Positions 9,293-15,038 of a DNA stretch of 15,038 nucleotides are shown here, one piece after another. How positions within the stretch are numbered: the first letter of the stretch is position 1; each line of letters opens with the position of its first letter. The translations under genes were made by a program, and so were the position numbers. This DNA is from Apophysomyces variabilis. Lineage: Eukaryota > Mucoromycota > Mucoromycetes > Mucorales > Mucoraceae. The stretch lies in the NCBI GenBank assembly GCA_002749535.1, contig MZZL01000058.1:1-15038 (forward strand), written 5' to 3'. The notes under the pieces were generated by a model, which ran no database searches, was not told where the DNA came from, and was given only the letters and a program-made list of their open reading frames with translations.

Positions 9293-9530
9293 GACTAGAT
9301 TTCAAAACTCGAAATATTGGAAAAACCTACATTAAAAAATCCAGCCCGATGTATTAGAGCGTTAAAAAACAATATATGCAAGGGGATTTTTAATCTTTCC
9401 ATACATTCCAATTCCTCATTTTGTATCAGAGGCAGTCATCCTGACTATACCTCTCTCTTTCCTTTTGACATTATTTTCTAGAGGTTTATCATAAAGCTTT
9501 GTAGTTTATTTTCTTTAACACACTAGATAG
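9293..9530. promoter_or_regulatory. Divergent promoter region of the CACTA genes
   Basis: 238 bp separate the two start codons, transcribed in opposite directions. No clear TATA or dyad element was recognised. A shared promoter would co-regulate transposase and accessory protein; this is inferred from layout only. Confidence 0.4.
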
Positions 9531-10109
9531 ATGACGAATTCGCAGTCTACAATTCGCAGTTTACACACTGTGATCCAAGAAGAGGTGATCCAACATCTCA
9601 AGCGGATCGAAGAATTACTAGCGGAGCAACAAGAACGGTTGAATAGGCAACAAGCACAGCTAAGCTCTATGGAATCCACAATGTTCTTACTCCAAGAGAA
9701 TCAAGAGCAACAGGGCGTTCGGCCATCTTCTGATAATCATGAAGCGCCTCCATGGGACCAGGTCGAACGAACGCGTCCTAGGCCGAAAGAAGTGCGGAGA
9801 AACAAGGCGTATGCGGTCCCTCTTACTATGGGGTTCATCAAGGAATACATGGCTGAAGAATTTTTTGCTAACGATGTGCAAGCATCAGCCCATGCTGTCA
9901 TGCATATCAGAACCATCGCCGCGGAAGTAATATTCAACCTGATGATTGAACTCGGTCTGGAAAGCTATAGTATCCCTTGGAGTGCCATAGGTCATCGACA
10001 TCAGGAAATGGCAGTCCTGGCACTTGAACAAAAGGCATATGACGTACAGATCCCTTTGAATGAGTGTAAGAACTCATGGCTAGCAAAATGGGTGCTTCAG
10101 TCGAAATAG
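9531..10109 (+). CDS. CACTA-borne coiled-coil protein, possible transposition accessory factor
   Basis: A 192-codon uninterrupted ORF divergent from the transposase and inside the same element. Seen: residues about 12-65 are a strong coiled coil (heptads through EEVIQHLKRIEELLAEQQER and the Gln-rich continuation), so it probably oligomerises; residues 80-93 are basic (ERTRPRPKEVRRNK), a possible nuclear localisation or DNA contact; residues 94-192 form a compact domain with IPWSAIGHRHQEMAVLALEQ and a Trp-rich end (SWLAKWVLQSK). I recognise no named family. By position it may bind subterminal motifs, as TnpA does in plant Spm, but that is inference. A donor-like GTAAGA at 10066 could splice to an acceptor ending at 10153 or 10186 and replace the last residues by a frame open to 10323 that ends in a Ser/Asp-rich then basic tail (EASKRRRNRY). 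The 3' end is thus uncertain. Confidence 0.65.
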   Translation: MTNSQSTIRSLHTVIQEEVIQHLKRIEELLAEQQERLNRQQAQLSSMESTMFLLQENQEQQGVRPSSDNHEAPPWDQVERTRPRPKEVRRNKAYAVPLTMGFIKEYMAEEFFANDVQASAHAVMHIRTIAAEVIFNLMIELGLESYSIPWSAIGHRHQEMAVLALEQKAYDVQIPLNECKNSWLAKWVLQSK

Positions 10110-10736
10110 GGTAGCTCCCATCAGTACTTTCTCCAACAGAGCGTAAGTTACAGTTTTACCTTTTGCACGAATATTCTTATCCACAGCATATGCAATTATA
10201 CCAATAGAACATGAGTCGCGACGAAAACCAACGGTATGTACAGTATCAAAAGACGTGACTAGTTCTGACTCAAATTGTAGTGATGAGGGCGAAGCATCAA
10301 AACGCCGTCGCAACCGATACTAACCATTTCGTTTCCCTATTCCTTCTTCTCCCATTCGCCTCCTTATCGCTACCTTCTTGTCCTTAACAGATTAACCATG
10401 CCATTAGTGATAATAAAAGAGAAGTCGCTCATCTCAGATTAAGGGCACTATAGAAAACCCGTATAAGCTACAGCTACTGTAGAAAAGTATCTGTTCGCTA
10501 ACAATCAATTATAGGGTATAGATAGTAAAGTAATCAGCCAATTCTATAATAAAATGGATCAAGATATTTCTATGATTCGTGACAAAGCTTATCTAGTAAT
10601 CCAATGATATATCCTGTTTTATTATACCGTGATTATCATGGCTATAATCAAATAATAGTAGAATTTTAAAGCGGAATAATGCTATAATTCAGCTATCCTA
10701 CAATTTTAGGATCTAACATAAAATAAGCCTTTAAAA
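10110..10736. other. Right subterminal region of the CACTA element
   Basis: The first 200 bp may be a 3' exon of the coiled-coil gene (frame 10147-10323) or, on the other strand, chance ORF 10080-10313. The rest is A+T-rich non-coding sequence with scattered TATCCT motifs. Confidence 0.4.
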
Positions 10737-10813
10737 CTATCATAGAATAAGGCCAGAAAGCGACAAATTCTGGCCTTATTCTACGCTTATTTTATATCCT
10801 TATTCTATGATAG
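10737..10813. repeat. Two overlapping 16-bp hairpins near the right CACTA end
   Basis: TAGAATAAGGCCAGAA (10743-10758) pairs perfectly with 10768-10783 across a 9-nt loop. The overlapping segment CTATCATAGAATAAGG (10737-10752) pairs perfectly with 10798-10813. The left arm can thus form either of two mutually exclusive stems, only 18 bp from the right terminal repeat. Confidence 0.85.
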
Positions 10814-10830
10814 ATAATAAGATTCTGCCT

Positions 10831-10847
10831 TAATTTTTCCCGTAGTG
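10831..10847 (-). repeat. CACTA terminal inverted repeat, right
   Basis: TAATTTTTCCCGTAGTG, perfect reverse complement of the left terminus. Confidence 0.93.
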
Positions 10848-10850
10848 TTA
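10848..10850. repeat. CACTA target-site duplication, right copy (TTA)
   Basis: Matches the TTA at 5789-5791. Confidence 0.85.
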
Positions 10851-11043
10851 CTTTAGAGAAGTATTCAGGAGAAAAAGACGCAATATCAAAAAATGTGTAC
10901 AGCATCAAAACGCTCATGGCGAAACAGAGTTGAAAACGGGAAATAAGTCATACTTATTAATGCTAACTGGGTCAAAGGGGTATTAAACTCAATGTTGCTA
11001 TCGCAATATTGGTCCGCTAACGTTCTTAAAGTCGATCAGAATT

Positions 11044-11203
11044 CTAATCTATGTTATTGCGACATTGGATATCAATCCCGTTTGCCATTTTGCCCTCCTT
11101 GTCCTTCATCCCCAGTTTATTCCAGGCCATCTCTGTCATTGCATCACGGTCCAACTCAAAGCTGTTGTCCTTTGATCCGACGATGAGAGGTGGCCGTGCT
11201 CCA
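11044..11203 (-). CDS. Orphan exon-like ORF, family unknown
   Basis: A pyrimidine-rich tract and acceptor CTGTGTCAG end at 11204 on the minus strand. The following frame reads GARPPLIVGSKDNSFELDRD, then AMTEMAWNKLGMKDKEGKMA and NGIDIQCRNNID, ending in TAG at 11046-11044. Charge pattern and helix-like spacing look like real protein, and the acceptor is good, so this may be the last exon of a gene or of a decayed one. I could not find a convincing upstream exon in 11205-11970. No family recognised. Plus-strand ORFs here (10992-11266) are Ser/Pro-rich and look like its shadows. Confidence 0.35.
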
Positions 11204-11972
11204 CTGACACAGAGAGGAAAAAAAAAAAGAAAAACGGCAGCGGAAAGGCACCCTCAGCCTATTTAGCATGATTAGCTTATCCGAAATAAAACTAATCAAG
11301 ATCAAACAGTCGAGATTAAAAAGCATCATGATAAAACCAGCAGCCGGCTCGAGTGCTAGCGGAAGAGAAAAATGCTATGAAGAAAAAGTGAGAAATTTTC
11401 CACATACTTTTCTTTCCTATATATAATGGTGTCTTATCGAAACTATCATGAGATATTCCGGACTAGACTCCTGAGAAACAGAGAATGACAAGAAAGAATT
11501 TGTTTGCTTAATATCATCTAATAGCGATATCATCATGTAGCATAAGACGACGGGTGGAAAGCGAGAAATGTATAAGATATAATCCGAAGCAATCGTGAAT
11601 CAAGAGCATGTCACGAAGATGTACCTGTGGTCTCCTTTGTTATGTACAACCTGCTTACACTGTGGGGTTAAACAGACAAGCCAACATGTCCTTTTTGGTA
11701 AAGATAGATAGTTTACACTGCAAGGAAAAGAGAGAAAAACCAAAGAGATGAATGGAGGGAAATGAAAGATACCTTCGCCAAGTATTATTTGTTATCACCC
11801 AAACGCATAAAAAATGGTTTAACTGACTAAAAAGTGATTCTCAGCTAAAAGAATTTATGCTCTTCAAGAACGCAAAGGTAATATGAGACAGATGCACACT
11901 GAGGTTCAGCAGCTGGACTATGAAACTGTATGGGAAATTCAAAGCACTGGCAGATGGTGAAGCGCCTTGTGT
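11204..11972. other. Intergenic, nothing firm
   Basis: An A-rich tract around 11218-11235 is the complement of the acceptor pyrimidine tract described for the orphan exon. No further gene, RNA or repeat could be supported. Confidence 0.35.
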
Positions 11973-12986
11973 TTACATAAAGTCTTCCTCTGCAGCATTG
12001 ACGTCCTCAACTTCATGGTCGCGCCAGTTACTCCGCATGTTTCTTTCATCAAACATGTCCTGAATCTCTTTTTCAGCCTTCCGTTTCTCCTCAGCCAGTA
12101 GACGAGCTCTTTCATTCTAATCCAATATAATGCTTGGTTAATTCGAAATATGCAGAGTCTTGTGTTATTGTGTATTACCGCAGCGAATTCTCCCTCACGG
12201 GCCGCTTTCCGGTCTTTCTTTTCTCGTTGGATCTTCTCATGCTGAAGGTCAGGATACCGTTCTTCCTTCGTCCTGTTCAATCGGTTGATGATCTCATTTA
12301 TTCGCTTCTCAACATGCACACGCCGGACCTGAAACACGTGCCTTGCTTTGAACAGGAACGATACTACATAGTAAACTTACCTTTTTATGATTAAAGAAGG
12401 TGACTTGGCCAGTTTCCATGCCTGGGGTCTTCTTAAGGTTGTCCCAAGGAGTGTAGATAACAGTGATCCCGTTTTTCTTGTTGCCTTCAATACTGTTCGC
12501 CTTGACAAGCTGTGCACAGTCCTCGATCACGGCAGGCGGAATGTCATCCCACGTCTGTCCCGGCTGTAAACGAACGTATACGTGTGCACTCGATAACTTG
12601 TCGACGTGAAACTGACAAATTGACACAAGCATCGAGTCAGGGTCCGTTTCCTCTTTCCTATCGGCGTTTTCTTTTCGCATTGCCGAGTTACAAACCTACC
12701 CTTGACAGGAATGAGAAATGGCTGACACATTTGGCTCCATTACAAAGGGAAATATTAAGATTACCATATGTCTTCTGGAAAGCCATACTTGATCAAGTCT
12801 TCGTCTTTGGTCCCGCATCAGTGCTTATGTGTTCACCAGCCATTGTGAAGATTGCATGGACTTACTTTCGAATTTATCCTTTCCCATATAGATTGTAACG
12901 GGTGGATCAACAACTATTTCTGTTCTTTAACCAAACGGTATTTACAGAAAGTCAAACTTACCATTGCTCTTGAAATATAACACCAT
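11973..12986 (-). CDS. JLP2: CCDC25/JLP2 homologue, NFACT-R domain protein
   Basis: Exons: 12986-12962, 12913-12866, 12804-12765, 12611-12381, 12328-12179, 12116-11973. Residues 1-38 read MVLYFKSN..., [24 protein letters not shown]; then [45 protein letters not shown]; then a charged coiled coil ([20 protein letters not shown]) and the end EEDFM. This is the NFACT-R domain plus C-terminal helix of human CCDC25 (about 208 residues) and yeast Jlp2; vertebrate CCDC25 senses extracellular DNA, the fungal role is unclear. Most introns (48-62 nt) are canonical. The gap between exons 3 and 4 (12764-12612, 153 nt) is not: TG at the end of exon 3 needs one G before TTT CAC. A one-nucleotide exon (G at 12700) between canonical introns gives 212 residues; an acceptor at GATAG instead inserts 15 residues into the conserved core. 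Confidence 0.9.
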
Positions 12987-13393
12987 GCTGTTTAAGTAAT
13001 GCAGAAGTTGAAAGTTTTTTAAGCAAAACCTAAATAAACTTTTTTTGGCGTCACTTCAATTTTTTTTTGCGGACAAATGCTTGTCCGCCTTCTCACTATT
13101 AATATACGTTTAAAAGTTGCTGTTTTTATTTAACGTCCGTATTTGAGCACAGCGTCTATGACAGACATACTTGTTCGAGACAGCTCAAAAAAGGAAAAGC
13201 ATAGAATAAAAACCCTGCGGATGAGACGGGGAAAAGGTCGAAAGAGTGGGGTAAAAAGAATGGAAAGGGATAAAGAAAAAAATGTAGTGAAATGTAAAGA
13301 AAACGCAAAAGAAAAAACGAGGGAAGAAGAGAGTATTTTGTGCAAGCTGGTCCTACCGTCCTACTCCTCAGTCGATACACTCTTTCCGGAAAG
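12987..13393. other. Intergenic between CCDC25/JLP2 and the Tc1-type transposase
   Basis: It holds the CCDC25/JLP2 promoter (T-tracts and a TGACG core near 13048-13053), a small hairpin (13069-13088) and a strongly purine-rich plus strand from about 13185 to 13335. The latter creates a low-complexity Lys/Glu/Arg ORF (13143-13472) that I do not regard as a gene. A perfect palindrome CTTTCCGGAAAG lies at 13382-13393, directly before the 22-bp repeat array. Confidence 0.45.
13069..13088. repeat. GCGGACAA/TTGTCCGC hairpin
   Basis: A perfect 8-bp stem with loop ATGC, directly after a T9 tract. Possibly a promoter dyad; function unknown. Confidence 0.6.
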
Positions 13394-13527
13394 TAAATTC
13401 GCCCAATGGCGAGAACTAAATTCGTGTTGCACGAAAAATAAATTCGCCCTTGTGGAAAAACAATTCGCCTGACGGCAGGAATAAAATTCGTGTTGTACGA
13501 AATGTAAATTCGTCTTCGCTGACAAAT
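13394..13527 (+). repeat. Six tandem 22-bp dyad repeats upstream of the transposase
   Basis: TTCG cores fall at 13398, 13421, 13443, 13464, 13487 and 13509, i.e. every 21-23 bp, two helical turns. Units begin TAAATTCG and several are dyads: TTCGTG-TTG-CACGAA (unit 2), TCGCC-CAAT-GGCGA (unit 1), TTCGT-GTTGT-ACGAA (unit 5). Units 1-3 and 4-6 also align with a 66-bp higher-order period. Face-aligned dyads suggest repeated binding of a dimeric protein, perhaps the adjacent transposase or a regulator of its promoter; this is inferred. Confidence 0.75.
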
Positions 13528-13646
13528 CAGATGTCTTGTTGCCAAGCATGTGTTGTAGGACAAGTCTTGGCGTCTTTGGATATTTAAGAGCATACCCCCA
13601 GAGCGCTCTTTTTTTTTTTTCGCAATTACATCAGAAATCGCAGATT

Positions 13647-14951
13647 ATGAACATTCAATTCTTGTTTGAAAACGGAAAAGGTTCTGTCGTCGACGAGTAT
13701 GGAAGACCTGAGCCAATGGATTATATTGTTGATGAGGAACAGTTTCGTCTTGAAACGCTGAGTTCTCATACACAATATTTAGCTCAACTGCCTCTGGAGA
13801 GCGACAAAGAAACAGAGGCAATGGAGATGGAAAACCAGGTAAAGCGTAGTGCTGAAGTTGTTATGAGGGAGACACCAGTGAAGCGAAATTATACACGCTA
13901 TTCGGATCAGGACAAAGTGAGGTTTTTCAAGTTGATGTTTGAGAAATTTCTAAGTGCGGCCGCTGCTGCAACGCAGCTTGGTATTCACATTCGTACAGCA
14001 CAAAAATGGGCTAAACAGTATGAAAAGGATCCTAACAGTATCTTTGAGAAACGGAGAAAGACTGGTCGTCCACGTATTCTCCATGAGGAACACAAAAGAA
14101 TCATTCTCGAGTGCATTGATGAGAATCCTTCCATTGTCCTAGACGAAGTGATGAAGAAGCTAAAACAAATATTTACAGAATTAAAAGTGTCTAAAACGAC
14201 TTTGTTCGATTTTGTAAAACAACATTGCAATTTGTCTCTCAAAAAAGCTCGGCTTCAACCCATAGACCGGAATAGCAAAGAAAAGATTCAAGAGCGCTTG
14301 GACTGGGTTCGTAAATGGGAAAAAACAGACATGGATTTTATGAGAAACTGTGTCTTTCTTGACGAATCTGCTTTCCATATTAATTTGAAACGTAGCATGG
14401 CATGGTCAAAGAAAGGTATGCCGGCTGTGGTCACTGTTCCCAAAGCACGAGCAACAACGACAACCATTTTAGGCGCGATTTCAGCAGAAGCTCTAATCAA
14501 ATGCAGTCTTAGACTTCCTCAACTTCCATCAAATAAAAAGAGAAAACGAGGAGATGGTGTTGGGCACATAAGCAAAGGAACGGTTACTGGACACTACATC
14601 AGCTTCCTGAAAGCTACAATGGATGAAATGGATCATTATCCGCACATGAAAGGTCACTACCTCGTGATGGATAATGCTCCTATCCATACATCAGACAATA
14701 TAGCCAGATACGTGGAATCTCGCGGCTACCAGTGCGCGTATTTGCCTCCCTATTCTCCTGAGCTTAATCCAATTGAGCAATTCTGGTCAGTGGTCAAAAG
14801 TAAAGTGAAACGCAACAAGTTTTTCAAGAAGGAAACGTTGATGACCCGGATCTGTGAAGCTTCTAATAGCATGAAATTAAGTGACTTTGAAGGGATTGTT
14901 AGGCATTCTCACAAATGCTTGGACATGTGTCGTAATAGAGAAGCGCTCTGA
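13647..14951 (+). CDS. Tc1/IS630-type transposase, DD34E, homeodomain-like N-terminus
   Basis: Cut-and-paste transposase acting on its own element ends. I start at the ATG at 13647 (434 codons), because the 37 codons back to the ATG at 13536 cross a T-tract and look untranslated. Seen: an acidic N-terminal region (about 20-70); a first helix-turn-helix at about 100-127 (SAAAAATQLGIHIRTAQKWA); a GRPR hook at 140-143; a second helical DNA-binding unit at about 160-205; then the catalytic core with CVFLDESAFH (D239), YLVMDNAPIH (D342) and YSPELNPIEQFW (E377). The spacing of 34 residues between D342 and E377 is the Tc1 type, and all three acids are present. A Lys/Arg-rich loop (KKRKRG, 297-302) may be a nuclear signal. 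No intron or break. The right end of the element lies beyond the window and no left terminal repeat was identified, so mobility is unproven; a domesticated copy is possible. Confidence 0.92.
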   Translation: MNIQFLFENGKGSVVDEYGRPEPMDYIVDEEQFRLETLSSHTQYLAQLPLESDKETEAMEMENQVKRSAEVVMRETPVKRNYTRYSDQDKVRFFKLMFEKFLSAAAAATQLGIHIRTAQKWAKQYEKDPNSIFEKRRKTGRPRILHEEHKRIILECIDENPSIVLDEVMKKLKQIFTELKVSKTTLFDFVKQHCNLSLKKARLQPIDRNSKEKIQERLDWVRKWEKTDMDFMRNCVFLDESAFHINLKRSMAWSKKGMPAVVTVPKARATTTTILGAISAEALIKCSLRLPQLPSNKKRKRGDGVGHISKGTVTGHYISFLKATMDEMDHYPHMKGHYLVMDNAPIHTSDNIARYVESRGYQCAYLPPYSPELNPIEQFWSVVKSKVKRNKFFKKETLMTRICEASNSMKLSDFEGIVRHSHKCLDMCRNREAL

Positions 14952-15038
14952 ATAAGATTCCACCTTTCTCCGACTACAGCCAGTCAGAGCAAAGAACACA
15001 CTGCAGTCAAAGAGATTAATTTGGGAACAGGCACCAAG

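Larger units (their letters stand above)
5792..10847. mobile_element. Complete CACTA (EnSpm) DNA transposon, 5,056 bp
   Basis: The element is bounded by perfect 17-bp inverted repeats starting CACTACGGGAAAAATTA and by TTA duplications. Inside are an intact eight-exon Tnp2-type transposase on the minus strand, a divergent coiled-coil protein gene on the plus strand, and A+T-rich subterminal regions of about 330 bp (left) and 700 bp (right) with inverted TATCCT/AGGATA motifs. Perfect ends, a perfect duplication and no break in the transposase frame together suggest a recent insertion of a potentially autonomous copy. Fungal CACTA elements are known; the two-gene layout recalls the plant tnpA/tnpD division, although the plus-strand protein has no visible similarity to TnpA. 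Confidence 0.92.

Noticed and set aside
10080..10313. 77-codon minus ORF in the CACTA element
   Set aside because: It looks moderately protein-like but lacks splice context and overlaps the possible 3' exon of the plus-strand gene. I could not decide firmly and left it out.
11619..11711. Short plus frame with a C-x-x-C...H pattern (CTTCLHCGVKQTSQHVLF), reminiscent of the zinc-binding end of retrotransposon reverse transcriptases
   Set aside because: Only 30 codons, with no neighbouring reverse transcriptase motifs; too weak to call.
12134..12898. Three plus-strand ORFs (12134-12394, 12387-12569, 12512-12898)
   Set aside because: All are antisense to the CCDC25/JLP2 exons and introns.
13143..13472. 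109-codon plus ORF rich in Lys, Glu and Arg
   Set aside because: It arises from a purine-rich low-complexity tract and runs into the 22-bp repeat array.
13394..13527. CRISPR-like array
   Set aside because: Units are contiguous 22-bp degenerate dyads without unique spacers, in a eukaryotic context.
13156..13593. 145-codon minus ORF with 22-residue internal repeats
   Set aside because: The repeats are the translation of the 66-bp higher-order period of the DNA dyad array; the rest is antisense of the purine tract.
13536..13646. Upstream start of the DD34E transposase at 13536
   Set aside because: The added 37 residues cross a long T-tract and have no family character; the ATG at 13647 fits better.

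Overview
The window looks like fungal nuclear DNA, most likely from Mucoromycota and probably Mucorales. The reasons are genes broken by many very short GT-AG introns (about 41-88 nt), an A+T-rich background, a Crinkler-type N-terminal domain, a Tnp2-type CACTA transposon, a Tc1/IS630-type transposase with a homeodomain-like front, and a relic of a Fanzor/TnpB-like nuclease. No tRNA, rRNA, CRISPR array or bacterial operon was found. Assignments come from reading motifs and splice sites by eye; no database search was possible.

Layout. Positions 1-284 (minus) hold the 5' end of a Crinkler-like gene that runs off the window. Positions 805-960 are a nearly perfect 156-bp palindrome, followed by a small MITE-like repeat (1006-1138). 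A complete three-exon RRP17/NOL12 rRNA-processing gene lies at 1563-2123 (minus), with a CGTCA/CCAAT cluster upstream. Positions 2290-5790 are mostly gene-poor and A+T-rich. They hold a C-terminal relic of a TnpB/Fanzor-like protein (3349-3474) and a few uncertain small ORFs.

Positions 5792-10847 are a complete 5,056-bp CACTA (EnSpm) element. It has 17-bp perfect terminal inverted repeats starting CACTACGGG, a TTA target-site duplication on both sides, and subterminal inverted motifs. It carries an eight-exon transposase (minus; 928 codons in my splice model, no breaks) and a divergent second gene for a coiled-coil protein (plus). It looks recent and possibly autonomous.

To the right is an orphan exon-like ORF (11044-11203, minus), then a complete CCDC25/JLP2 homologue (11973-12986, minus). 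In that gene, keeping the conserved core intact appears to need a one-nucleotide exon. The window ends with a DD34E Tc1/IS630-type transposase (13647-14951, plus), preceded by six tandem 22-bp dyad repeats.

Overall, two housekeeping genes (ribosome biogenesis; an NFACT-R domain protein) and one effector-type gene sit among three or more unrelated transposon lineages. The two CACTA genes share a 238-bp divergent promoter region and probably act together in transposition.
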